The notes under the pieces are model-generated. The model did no database searches, was not told the origin of the DNA, and worked only from the letters and a program-made list of their open reading frames with translations. From Candidatus Berkelbacteria bacterium (GTDB lineage: Bacteria > Patescibacteriota > UBA1384 > 2-12-FULL-50-11), in contig JACRAP010000018.1 of NCBI GenBank assembly GCA_016213365.1, forward strand, positions 1 to 36,673: a stretch of DNA of 36,673 bases, read 5' to 3'. Below, piece after piece: positions 1 through 7,276 of this stretch; positions within the stretch are counted from its first letter, which is position 1; each line of letters starts with the position of its first letter. Made by a program: the position numbers and the translations under genes.

Positions 1-43
1 GGCACTTTTTTGTGACGTCAAACCGAGATAACGTCTCGTTCAG

Positions 44-117
44 CGCGCCCGAGAGGATTTGAACCTCTGACCCCAACCTCCGCAAGGTTGTACTCTAATC
101 CACTGAGCTACGGGCGC
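44..117 (-). tRNA. tRNA-Arg, anticodon GCG
   Basis: Read on the minus strand, a complete cloverleaf is visible: acceptor GCGCCCG/CGGGCGC, D-stem GCTC/GAGT, anticodon stem CAACC/GGTTG around the loop TTGCGGA, a 5-nt variable loop, and T-arm AGAGG-TTCAAAT-CCTCT. The discriminator is G and CCA is not encoded. Anticodon GCG reads CGC and CGU. Most bacteria use an ACG tRNA with A34 edited to inosine for this box, so an unmodified-G reader is unusual. The 5' 21 nt and the upstream flank are duplicated 79 bp away (176-208). Confidence 0.93.
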
Positions 118-175
118 ATGTATAATATTCTCTCACAATGCGAGCCGTGGCGAAGGGGATTGAAGCGAAGCGTAA

Positions 176-208
176 AATCCACTGAGCTACGGGCGCATGT
201 ATAATATT
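176..208 (-). repeat. Duplicate of tRNA-Arg 5' end plus leader
   Basis: Positions 176-208 repeat positions 97-129 without a mismatch over 33 bp. On the minus strand the unit is an AT-rich TATTAT-containing leader followed by the first 21 nt of the tRNA (acceptor 5' strand and D-stem/loop). The copy then breaks off into about 47 bp of unrelated sequence before the complete tRNA begins. It cannot form a tRNA. Similar 5'-end copies lie before tRNA-Ser(GCT) and tRNA-Ser(CGA). Confidence 0.9.
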
Positions 209-259
209 TTGATATTTTCCCAAATCCTACCGTTTCCTTGCTGGTTCTAAAACCAGCTG

Positions 260-346
260 CGGAAGCTGTAGGATTCGAACCCACGAGGGACTTGCATCCC
301 TAACAGTTTTCAAGACTGTCCCGATAAGCCACTCCGGCACGCTTCC
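260..346 (-). tRNA. tRNA-Ser, anticodon TGA
   Basis: Minus-strand class II tRNA with a long variable arm (GGGATGCAAGTCCC). Acceptor GGAAGCG pairs with AGCTTCC except for a G7/A66 mismatch. Anticodon stem ACAGT/ACTGT carries the loop CTTGAAA, and the T-loop is TTCGAAT. Discriminator is G and no CCA is encoded. A TATAAT lies 16 nt upstream of the 5' end, giving a short normal leader. This is the only one of the four tRNAs here without a 5' duplicate. Confidence 0.93.
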
Positions 347-391
347 CTGTAATTCTCGTACAATTATACCCTAGAATTTGGCAAAAGTCTG

Positions 392-1036
392 CTAGTCGTA
401 CGCTAAAGTCACCCCTATTACTTTCTTGGCCCCGGCCATCTTTAAGCAACGAACCGCCTCTTTAAGCGTCGAGCCAGTGGTTACAACATCATCAACAACA
501 ACCACCGTTTTATCGCGCAAATTATCTTTAACTAAAAAGCTGTCTTTAATATTTTCCCGCCGAGCCGCTTTATTCAGTCCAGCTTGAGCTGCGGTTTCTC
601 GAACTTTTAGGATTTTTACGCTCGCATTTCGCCTAAAAAGTTTTTCGGCGATAATTTTTGTTTGCAAAAACCCTCGCTCTCTAAATTTATTGCGCGAACT
701 CGGGATATACGCAACAACATCGAAGTCTATTTCCGCGTCGACCGCTTCGTCTAAAAACTTTTGCGACAAAAAAACTAAAGCGTTACTGTAATTGGCGTAT
801 TTTGCCTTAATTATTAACTCGCGAATCGCTGGATTTTTATAACTATAACCGCAAATTAATTCGCTAAGACCAGTAAACTTTTGGCAACCCTTACACAAGC
901 CGTTTTCGCCGAGTTTTTTACAGATAAAACATCGTCTTTTTAGTCGCTGGCAGTTATTCTCCCAGCATTCAGGGCAAACCCAACTACCTTCAAGGCCGCA
1001 AACAACGCAATCGATCGGGAACAGTAAACCAAGCAT
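392..1036 (-). CDS. comF: ComF-family phosphoribosyltransferase
   Basis: A 214-aa protein with the ComF plan. The N-terminus has two cysteine clusters that look like zinc knuckles (Cys10, 13, 21, 24 and Cys36, 39, 48, 51). A type I phosphoribosyltransferase domain follows, with the PRPP loop VVVVDDVVTTGST at about 178-190, including the acidic pair D182/D183. ComF proteins act in the cytoplasm with the DNA-uptake machinery during transformation; the exact substrate is unsettled. No ribosome-binding site precedes the ATG. Instead GATAAT lies 6 nt upstream (1043-1048), which suggests a leaderless transcript. Several CPR lineages keep com genes, and PilB-like and pilin-like genes are nearby, but no direct link to uptake can be shown here. 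Confidence 0.9.
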   Translation of the reverse strand: MLGLLFPIDCVVCGLEGSWVCPECWENNCQRLKRRCFICKKLGENGLCKGCQKFTGLSELICGYSYKNPAIRELIIKAKYANYSNALVFLSQKFLDEAVDAEIDFDVVAYIPSSRNKFRERGFLQTKIIAEKLFRRNASVKILKVRETAAQAGLNKAARRENIKDSFLVKDNLRDKTVVVVDDVVTTGSTLKEAVRCLKMAGAKKVIGVTLAYD

Positions 1037-1115
1037 TTGGTAATTATCGCCTTGACTTTGCGGTCAAATCCATACCATAATAGTGCTACAGGGGCCCAAT
1101 AATTTAAGGAGAACT

Positions 1116-1493
1116 ATGACAAAAAAAGAAGAGCTTAACGACGAGTGGTTAGAAGAGGAAGAAGAGGGGCAGCTTGCTATCGACGCCTACCAAGACGACG
1201 ACAATATTTATATTAAAGCGCCGATCGCTGGCGTTAAGGTTGAAGATCTAGAGATTTCCATCACCGACGAAGTGGTAACCATCAAAGGCACGCGCAAAAA
1301 CGAAACCGAAACCGACAAAAATAACTATCTTGTCCAAGAGTGTTATTGGGGCTCGTTTATGCGCTCGTATATTTTGCCGTTTTCTATCGACGCCTCAAAA
1401 GCCGACGCAACTTTGCGTAACGGCATCCTATCAATTCAAATTCCAAAACAAGAAAAAACCAAAACCAGAATTCTAAAAGTTGAAGTAAATTAA
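1116..1493 (+). CDS. Hsp20/alpha-crystallin small heat-shock protein
   Basis: A 125-aa protein. An acidic N-terminus (run of Glu around residues 9-17) leads into a full alpha-crystallin domain containing DNIYIKAPIAGV and the family's C-terminal signature LRNGILSIQIPK. Small heat-shock proteins are ATP-independent cytoplasmic holdases that bind unfolding proteins. The ATG at 1116 was chosen because AAGGAG ends 4 nt before it; an in-frame GTG at 1083 would place that ribosome-binding site inside the coding region. The gene is divergent from comF with an 80-bp gap. No CIRCE or HrcA-type inverted repeat is visible upstream. Confidence 0.92.
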   Translation: MTKKEELNDEWLEEEEEGQLAIDAYQDDDNIYIKAPIAGVKVEDLEISITDEVVTIKGTRKNETETDKNNYLVQECYWGSFMRSYILPFSIDASKADATLRNGILSIQIPKQEKTKTRILKVEVN

Positions 1494-1532
1494 AGCTTGC
1501 AACAAAGGGTGAGTTGAGGGAAGCTATAACTA

Positions 1533-2903
1533 ATGAAGCGAGGGGTATTAATTGCTTTTGTTGTGTTCGGCATTATCGTAGTCGGTCTTTTTGTTTTATT
1601 AATCCGAAGCGGTGGCGATAACAACACCGCCCCAACCGTTAAAAAAATTAGCGTTTGGATGCCGTACGACGAGATTAAAACCTACCAGCAAATCTCACAG
1701 CGTTTTGTAGAAGAAAACCCCGATGTAACGTTAGAGTTTAAATATATCGAATCTAAAGACGCCGCTGATTACGAAGCCAAAGTGGTGGACGCGATCGCTA
1801 GCGAAAAAGGCCCGGATATTTGGTTGGTTCGTAGTGATTGGATCCCCAAACACGCCCCAAAAAGCGAGCCGGCTTTCGCTGAAGACGAAACACTTAACCC
1901 GATCGATATCGCTAAAAATCGCTTAATCCCAGCGGTAGTGGATTTAAATATCTACGACAATAAACTTTACGGCGTGCCGCTATTTGCCGATACGCTGGCA
2001 GTTTTTTATAACGAAGATTTCTACTTAAAATATCTAGACGAAGCAACCCAAGCTCAACAAGACGCGATCGGGAGTTATTTAACTTCTTGGGGTATGTTAA
2101 GAACGCAGGTGTCTGGGATATCACGCTCAAGTGGCAGTACCGTTACGCGTTCGGGTATCGCGCTTGGAACGGCTGAAAACACTTACGCCGCAACCGACAT
2201 CCTTTCGGCTTTTCTGGTTCAATCGGGCGTAAAAATCCTCTCCGACGATAAAAAAGACGTAACCTTTAATTTAGCCCAGTTCGTTAACGGCAAAGCTCGC
2301 TTCCCTGCCACCGAGGCGCTCGATTTTTATACCAGTTTTGCCAAGCCCGGTAAGGCGAATTATTCCTGGAATAAAGGACTTGGCAGTGGCTTGAGCGCAT
2401 TTATCGGCGGTAGAACTGCCACACTGATCGGTTATCACTCTACCTTAAAACAAATCGTTGATGCCAACCCAAGCTTTAAGTTAAAAGTGGCAACTTTCCC
2501 GCAAATTAACGATTCGGTAAAAGTGGCCGATCGAGTTGATTTCGGGGTTAGTTGGTCGCACATCGTTAACAAAGATTCGAAAAACACCGGTTTAGCATGG
2601 AAGTATTTGGGTTATTTTATGGAGTCGAGCGTTTTGAACCAATATTCAAACCTGACCGACAAAATTTCGGTTGAGTTGCTTGGCAGAACGCGTCCAATCC
2701 CGACCGAACTAATTACAGCTGATAACGCAGCAGAGAAAATCTTTTTAGCGCAGTTGCAGTATTTAAAGCCGTTTATCAAACCTGAATGGCAAGAGACCGA
2801 CGAAATTTTGCAAGACGCGATAAAATTAATTGTAAACGACAACGCCAAAGCCCAAACATCTGCCGACACAACCGCTGAAAGATTTAAGAAAGCGTTCGAA
2901 TAA
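1533..2903 (+). CDS. Membrane-anchored extracellular solute-binding protein (family 1)
   Basis: A 456-aa protein. One hydrophobic segment (about residues 5-26) acts as signal anchor, and there is no lipobox cysteine. A bacterial family 1 solute-binding fold follows, of the kind that serves carbohydrate ABC importers; the stretch GPDIWLVRSDWIP is typical. No permease or ATPase gene for such an importer is present. The stop overlaps the next ATG (TAATG at 2903), so the gene is translationally coupled to the first pilin-like gene. An orphan binding protein coupled to pilin-like proteins may serve as a surface receptor or sensor rather than in import, but that is inference. The start is not marked by a strong ribosome-binding site. 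Confidence 0.82.
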   Translation: MKRGVLIAFVVFGIIVVGLFVLLIRSGGDNNTAPTVKKISVWMPYDEIKTYQQISQRFVEENPDVTLEFKYIESKDAADYEAKVVDAIASEKGPDIWLVRSDWIPKHAPKSEPAFAEDETLNPIDIAKNRLIPAVVDLNIYDNKLYGVPLFADTLAVFYNEDFYLKYLDEATQAQQDAIGSYLTSWGMLRTQVSGISRSSGSTVTRSGIALGTAENTYAATDILSAFLVQSGVKILSDDKKDVTFNLAQFVNGKARFPATEALDFYTSFAKPGKANYSWNKGLGSGLSAFIGGRTATLIGYHSTLKQIVDANPSFKLKVATFPQINDSVKVADRVDFGVSWSHIVNKDSKNTGLAWKYLGYFMESSVLNQYSNLTDKISVELLGRTRPIPTELITADNAAEKIFLAQLQYLKPFIKPEWQETDEILQDAIKLIVNDNAKAQTSADTTAERFKKAFE

Positions 2904-3220
2904 TGACGCTACGAGATCTGATTGTAACGAAAGCTTGGGCTTATACTATTGGTGTTCCGATTGAAAAAGTAGACGGCAAAGATAAGTTGGAATATACAAG
3001 CTTCTCGGAGTATTTTTTAGCTCTAATAAAAGTTGCTTCAAATATTGCTATTGGCTTAGCAGTTTTAATGATTGTTTGGGGCGCGTTTAAATACGTTACA
3101 AGCGGCGGCGACGAAACAAAAGCGCGCGAAGGCAAAGACGTAATAATCGGCGCGCTAGTCGGGTTGGCGCTGTTGTTTTTAATTAAGTTAATTATTCCGA
3201 TAATTGGGGTGCGAGAATGA
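2903..3220 (+). CDS. VirB2/TrbC-like 'pilin' membrane protein (1 of 4)
   Basis: A 105-aa protein with two membrane helices (about residues 40-61 and 80-101). They are joined by a short polar loop carrying GAFKYVTSGGDETKAREGKD. This helix-loop-helix with YxTSGGD and basic residues is the pattern of the short T4SS-pilin-like proteins common in CPR genomes (VirB2/TrbC superfamily). VirB2 proteins form the conjugative pilus, but the function of the CPR proteins has not been shown. The start overlaps the stop of the solute-binding protein by one base, and its own end overlaps the next gene by 4 bp. No separate ribosome-binding site is needed. Confidence 0.72.
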   Translation: MTLRDLIVTKAWAYTIGVPIEKVDGKDKLEYTSFSEYFLALIKVASNIAIGLAVLMIVWGAFKYVTSGGDETKAREGKDVIIGALVGLALLFLIKLIIPIIGVRE

Positions 3221-3897
3221 TTGACAGGGTGTTTGCCCAAGCGGTTATTGATAAGGACAAAGTCGATCAGCTTCCTGGCTCATCGCTAACGCTTAGTTCG
3301 CTTTTCTCAGGGGCAATAAACATAATCTTAACAACTATCGCATTAGTTGCATTTGGGAGCTTACTGTACTCTGGATTTATGTACATTAGTTCTGGTGGCG
3401 ACGCCGCCAAGGCCGAAACGGCTCGAAAAAATATCGTTTGGGCGCTTACCGGTGTAATTTTAGCGATGTTATCGTTTCTGTTAGTAAACTTTTTTGCGAG
3501 TATCCCAGAAACAGATTTTTCGGGGAGTAGTAACAACGGCGGTGATAATTCTGGTGGTGGCTTAACAACTACTGCTGATTTTGAAGTTACAACCGCTTCT
3601 GGTGGTTCTTTGGGTAACTATAATATCGCAAATCCAAGCCAACCGTTTACGGAACAATTTCTTATTAATTTACCAACCAAGCCATCGTCTAACGTTAGGG
3701 TTAGTGCTAACATCCAAGGGAATTTAGACTTAACGCTTTTAGACACGGCAGTTATTTTTACCCCAGAAAATTATTCTACTAACCAGCCAATTAGGGTTAA
3801 TTATTCTGGCAAAAATACCTCTGCTGGTAGTAGCACCCTAACTTTTAGTAGCGGCAGTAACACAAAATCGGTAACGTTTTTAATAGGCAATGATTAG
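3217..3897 (+). CDS. VirB2-like pilin with C-terminal extracellular domain (2 of 4)
   Basis: A 226-aa protein. Helices at about 31-54 and 73-93 flank the same loop motif (SGFMYISSGGDAAKAETARKN). A Ser/Gly/Asn-rich linker (about 100-115) then leads to a roughly 110-residue beta-rich, Thr/Ser-rich domain with no cysteine. The tail resembles cell-surface beta-sandwich modules. It is coupled to the gene before it by an ATGA overlap and overlaps the next gene by 8 bp. It is the only one of the four carrying an extra domain, so it could be a tip or adhesin subunit (inference). Confidence 0.7.
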   Translation: MIDRVFAQAVIDKDKVDQLPGSSLTLSSLFSGAINIILTTIALVAFGSLLYSGFMYISSGGDAAKAETARKNIVWALTGVILAMLSFLLVNFFASIPETDFSGSSNNGGDNSGGGLTTTADFEVTTASGGSLGNYNIANPSQPFTEQFLINLPTKPSSNVRVSANIQGNLDLTLLDTAVIFTPENYSTNQPIRVNYSGKNTSAGSSTLTFSSGSNTKSVTFLIGND

Positions 3898-4300
3898 ACT
3901 TATAATTCTTACATTACTATTTGCGCCGAATTTGGTTTTCGCCCAAGCGATCGATCTGCCAGATTCAAGCGGCGACGCTAAGCAATTTATTTCAGATGAT
4001 TTCTCTATCATCCCACCGTGTTTGCGTACAGCAACTGCCGCCCAAAGCGCGGGGATTAGCTGTATTAGTGAAAGTATCTTTTTCTATACTAGCTTGCTAC
4101 TGCTATTAATTGCGGTAGGTACTTTTGTTTATTTTCTTTACGGCGCGTTTTTATACACCTCGGCCTTTGGCGACGAGAACAAAATTAAGAGCGCAAAAAA
4201 TATTATTAAGTTTGCCCTTATCGGTATGTTTATAGCGATTTTCTCTAGGTTCCTGGTGAACTTGTTAATCGACGGGTTAAATGTTACGGGGCTAAATTAA
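3890..4300 (+). CDS. VirB2-like pilin with signal peptide (3 of 4)
   Basis: A 136-aa protein. A cleavable-looking signal peptide (residues 1-18, ending VFAQA) precedes a short loop with two cysteines (Cys44, Cys58) that could form a disulfide. Two helices follow (about 64-86 and 103-125) around the divergent loop GAFLYTSAFGDENKIKSAKN, in which the SGGD motif has become AFGD. The ATG at 3890 overlaps the previous gene by 8 bp. The gene is the last of the coupled run that begins at 1533. Confidence 0.68.
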   Translation: MIRLIILTLLFAPNLVFAQAIDLPDSSGDAKQFISDDFSIIPPCLRTATAAQSAGISCISESIFFYTSLLLLLIAVGTFVYFLYGAFLYTSAFGDENKIKSAKNIIKFALIGMFIAIFSRFLVNLLIDGLNVTGLN

Positions 4301-4306
4301 AGGCGC

Positions 4307-4335
4307 TTGACAATTTAAGGGAATAGTTCTGTAAT
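4307..4335 (+). promoter_or_regulatory. Sigma70-type promoter for fourth pilin gene
   Basis: TTGACA at 4307-4312 and TGTAAT at 4330-4335 are separated by 17 nt. The shifted hexamer TAATAA at 4332 is an alternative. A leader of about 25 nt follows and contains AAGGAGG before the ATG at 4366. The fourth pilin gene can therefore be transcribed separately from the three upstream. Confidence 0.68.
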
Positions 4336-4365
4336 AATAATGTATTCAAATATTTAAGGAGGTAA

Positions 4366-4740
4366 ATGTTTATTAAACTAACTGATTTTGTAACTAAGGT
4401 TTACGCCCAAAATAACGGCGGTATTGGCGGTAGTAACACAGGACGATCTTTGAAACTTTCAGACTTTGAATTCTTAAAGTTATTCGGGACTGGTGGCGAT
4501 AAAACAACCTTCTCGGTTATCTTGGGGCAGATTATTGCGCTAGTTCTAACGATTGCGGCACTTACTGCCTTTATTTATCTGTTAATAGCAGGTTTCCAAT
4601 ACATTACTGCCGGCGGTGATTCAGCTAAAGTTGATGGCGCCCGAAAAGGAATTACCAACGCCTTAATTGGAATAATAATTATTATGATTTCTTACCTCCT
4701 TCTAAGGTTCGTAGGCACCGAATTGATTGGTAATAGATAG
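4366..4740 (+). CDS. VirB2-like pilin (4 of 4)
   Basis: A 124-aa protein. A short hydrophobic N-terminus (FVTKVYAQNN) resembles a minimal signal or class III pilin leader. A Gly/Asn-rich stretch is followed by two helices (about 51-78 and 96-117) around GFQYITAGGDSAKVDGARKG. AAGGAGG lies 5 nt before the ATG, the strongest ribosome-binding site in this cluster, and the gene has its own promoter. It may therefore be the most abundant subunit (inference). It meets the convergent ATPase gene with one base between the two stops. Confidence 0.72.
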   Translation: MFIKLTDFVTKVYAQNNGGIGGSNTGRSLKLSDFEFLKLFGTGGDKTTFSVILGQIIALVLTIAALTAFIYLLIAGFQYITAGGDSAKVDGARKGITNALIGIIIIMISYLLLRFVGTELIGNR

Positions 4741-4741
4741 C

Positions 4742-6238
4742 TTAACCAACAACCGATCTTACTTCAGCTTCTGTAGTGAGCCCTTGGCTCACCTTCAGAA
4801 GTCCGTCTTCAAATAAACTTTTATTACCAATAGTGGTGAAATACTGTTGAAACTCGCTAAGCGACGCCTCGCGCTTAATTAACTCGATTATATTTGTGTC
4901 TGGCAACAGATGCTCGGCGATTAATAACCGACCTTTATAGCCAGTTTGGTGGCAAACTTCGCAGCCGCCGCCTTGGCAGTTGGTGCAGAGTTTTCTCACT
5001 AGTCGCTGGGCGACAATTAACGAAACCGAGTCGGCAAGCAAGTATTTTGGCACGCCCATCTGGATTAAACGCGAGAACGAGGCGGCGGCGCTGTTGGTGT
5101 GGAGCGTTGATAACACTAAATGTCCGGTTAAAGACGCGTTCACGGCGATATCGGCGGTTTCGTGATCGCGAATCTCACCCACCATTATTACGTTTGGATC
5201 TTGGCGCAACACTGCGCGAAGGGCTTGGGGGAAGTCGAAGCCGGCGAGCGGATCAACCTGAACCTGTTCGATCCCTTCAAGGCGATACTCGATCGGATCC
5301 TCGATCGTAATTATTTTGCGCTCCGGCGTGTTGAGTAGCTGCAAAACTGCGTACAGACTCGAAGTTTTTCCGCTTCCGGTTGGACCGGTAAAAAGTACCA
5401 ATCCTTCGGGCTTACCGATAGCTAACCGAATTGCTTCGAGGGTTTGAGCTGGGAACAGTAGCTGATCGAGCGTTAGGAGTTGTCTGTAATTAAGTAAGCG
5501 CAGCTCGATGGTTTGCCCGTAGGCGCTTGGCAATACGTTAACACGAATGTCGATCGGGTTGTTGTCGATATTTACGCTCATACGCCCGTCTTGTGCGATT
5601 GTGCGCAAGTCGAGCTTGATGTGACTGTTGGTCATAATTCTTGAACTTAAAAGCTTGTAAGATTTTTCAGGCAAAGTTAATACCGGTAAGAGTTTGCCGT
5701 CGATTCTAAAGCGAACGTAAACTGCTTCGTGCATCGGCTCGAAGTGGACGTCGCTGGCGTCTAAACTTACGGCGCCTGAAATAATTGTTTCAAGCAGTTC
5801 GGTTGTGCCGACTTTGTTTATCGCTTGCTGTAAGTCGTTGAGGGTTTGGATTACCGGCCGATCTTCCTCAATTACTTTTTGGATTTTTGGCAATAGAAGT
5901 GGATATCGTTGCAAGGCGTAGTTGATTGAGCTTTGGGAACAGATATGCGGCTCGAAAGTTACGCCTAAGTTAGCACTAAGCTGTTGCATATACTGAACAA
6001 GTTGCTCGTTTGCGGGATTTGGGGCGGCCGCTCGCACGACGTTACCGATTTTCATAAAGGCAACAACGTTTAGCGCCCTTGCCGCTTCTTCAGGGATTAG
6101 GCCTAAGATATCGGCAACAAACGGATAATTAACTAAATTGATGTACGGCAAGCCGTACTGACTCGCTAGGAGCTCGGCTTGTTGCTCTTCTTGAGAGCGA
6201 TCGTACTGTTTAACAACTGCACGCAAATCTTGAGGCAT
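4742..6238 (-). CDS. pilB: PilB/GspE-type type IV pilus assembly ATPase
   Basis: A 498-aa secretion ATPase of the GspE/PilB family, which powers pilin polymerisation at the inner membrane face. It has an N-terminal MshEN-like domain, Walker A GPTGSGKTSS (about 285-294), Asp box IITIEDPIEY, Walker B DPNVIMVGEIRD and His box GHLVLSTLHTN. A four-cysteine zinc site (CTNC...CEVC) lies near 414-430. The ATG at 6238 was preferred over an in-frame ATG at 6325 because conservation starts there and TACAAT lies 6 nt upstream with no ribosome-binding site (leaderless pattern). No pilC, pilT, pilM-O or pilA genes are present, so its partner could be a pilus encoded elsewhere or the nearby VirB2-like proteins. 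Confidence 0.9.
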   Translation of the reverse strand: MPQDLRAVVKQYDRSQEEQQAELLASQYGLPYINLVNYPFVADILGLIPEEAARALNVVAFMKIGNVVRAAAPNPANEQLVQYMQQLSANLGVTFEPHICSQSSINYALQRYPLLLPKIQKVIEEDRPVIQTLNDLQQAINKVGTTELLETIISGAVSLDASDVHFEPMHEAVYVRFRIDGKLLPVLTLPEKSYKLLSSRIMTNSHIKLDLRTIAQDGRMSVNIDNNPIDIRVNVLPSAYGQTIELRLLNYRQLLTLDQLLFPAQTLEAIRLAIGKPEGLVLFTGPTGSGKTSSLYAVLQLLNTPERKIITIEDPIEYRLEGIEQVQVDPLAGFDFPQALRAVLRQDPNVIMVGEIRDHETADIAVNASLTGHLVLSTLHTNSAAASFSRLIQMGVPKYLLADSVSLIVAQRLVRKLCTNCQGGGCEVCHQTGYKGRLLIAEHLLPDTNIIELIKREASLSEFQQYFTTIGNKSLFEDGLLKVSQGLTTEAEVRSVVG

Positions 6239-6295
6239 AGATTTATTGTAGCAGTTAACCGACGCAGAGGTGGGAGGATGGGGACAGATCGATGC

Positions 6296-6409
6296 AATGA
6301 GCGCAGTTGAAGTGCGCGTAGACATGGGGGACTAGGAATGATTAGCGTAGTGAGCGCAGTCGAACTGCTTAGTGTGTAGAAATATTTGCAGTGAGCTCTG
6401 TCGAACTGC
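6296..6409 (+). repeat. REP-like repeats, three units
   Basis: Three related units of about 20 bp lie at 6296-6315, 6349-6368 and 6390-6409, matching the pattern RTGAGCKCWGTYGAASTGC. Unit 2 contains the short hairpin GCAGT-CGA-ACTGC. Units are 53 and 41 bp apart, too irregular for CRISPR. The rest of 6239-6500 shows no gene. The repeats sit at the boundary between the host pilB gene and the accessory island. Confidence 0.6.
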
Positions 6410-6500
6410 GGGCTGAGTGGGAGCGTGTCCGCACTCTGCTAACAGAAGTAGATCTGCGTTTTGACGACGGAACAGAATTAAGGAAGGCGGCCTGATGTCA

Positions 6501-6773
6501 TCATGCTTCGAGATCATCGCCTATTGGCCAGACCGAATAAGTTCGGGAGCTCGGGATGGTCAAGAACTGGTGAAGCAGACGGCTGCGTTCTTCTGGGCTC
6601 AAGCCCGAAAGATATGGCTCCTTCCAGAGCGGCCAGCTGAGAAAGCAAGCCAGGGCGACGACCTTGGTGGCGTAATGTGTTGCTTCCTCATTAGTCAGCA
6701 CCAACCCGAACTTCTGCAGGCAAAGAACTCTAAACTCATCGATCTCGTTTTGGTTTGGTTTTGGTATATTCAT
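6501..6773 (-). CDS. Small protein of the type found beside serine recombinases
   Basis: A 90-aa protein of unknown function. The N-terminal half (IDEFRVLCLQKFGLVLTNEE and the following ATHYATK) resembles short proteins that precede large serine recombinases in CPR genomes; I recall the pattern (E-F, K-x-F-G-x-x-L-x-x-E-E-A, A-T-K) but cannot confirm it by search. The C-terminal half (SGLSPEERSRLLHQ) is predicted helical. It is divergent from the recombinase remnant and ends in TGA. It has no clear ribosome-binding site and could itself be a remnant. Confidence 0.45.
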   Translation of the reverse strand: MNIPKPNQNEIDEFRVLCLQKFGLVLTNEEATHYATKVVALACFLSWPLWKEPYLSGLSPEERSRLLHQFLTIPSSRTYSVWPIGDDLEA

Positions 6774-6850
6774 GAACCGGTCTTAACACAACCACAAAGC
6801 AAGGCAACCCCTCGTTTTTTGCAAATCCTGCAAACCCCATTCAACCTGAG

Positions 6851-7210
6851 ATGATGAAGAAAGAGACGCGAGAGTATATCAGCGCGGTCACCAAGCTCGG
6901 GCTTCTGAAACGTGCTCAGGCCGGGAAGCACACCTGCCGCCTGCCACTCGGTTACACCAAGGACGCGGATGGGAACGTGATCATCGACCCAATCATCGGC
7001 CCGAAAGTGAAGTGGCTCTTTCAACTTCGAGCGGCCAAACTAACTCTGCGCCAAATACAAGCGGCTTCAATCGGCTGCGGGCTCCGGTCTGGAAAAGGCC
7101 AATTCTTGCAGATCTCTACGCTTTCGAGCATACTCAAGAATCCTTTCTACTCTGGCTTTGTTCGGAGTGGAGACATACTGTTTGCGGGTAACCATCCCGC
7201 CCTGCATTAG
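6851..7210 (+). pseudogene. Truncated large serine recombinase (recombinase domain only)
   Basis: A 119-aa reading frame matching the central 'Recombinase' domain of large serine integrases: LPLGYTKDADGNV, a VKWLFQLRA helix, and LSSILKNPFYSGFVRSGD ending in FAGNHPALH. The roughly 140-residue N-terminal catalytic resolvase domain with its serine nucleophile is missing; the frame is open only back to about 6774 and encodes nothing resolvase-like. The zinc-ribbon and coiled-coil C-terminus are also missing, since a TAG follows GNHPALH directly. It is therefore a non-functional relic of an integrated element and marks the island as mobile in origin. Confidence 0.75.
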
Positions 7211-7241
7211 CCAGTAAACTGTTTTGCGCAGGCGTTGTAGG

Positions 7242-7269
7242 TTGACAAACTGTGAACTGCGTCTACCAT
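7242..7269 (+). promoter_or_regulatory. Promoter placed for a leaderless transcript
   Basis: TTGACA (7242-7247), a 16-nt spacer, and TACCAT (7264-7269) end 7 nt before the ATG at 7277. Transcription would start at or next to the start codon. No ribosome-binding site is present. Confidence 0.6.
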
Positions 7270-7276
7270 GTCACCT

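Noticed and set aside
4894-5310. Open frame antisense to the ATPase gene
   Set aside because: It is a shadow of pilB on the opposite strand: Arg/Ser-rich composition, no ribosome-binding site and no -10 box at the right distance.
6239-6500. CRISPR array
   Set aside because: Only three degenerate units with uneven 41- and 53-bp spacing and no cas genes nearby; they fit REP-like repeats better. No array was seen elsewhere.
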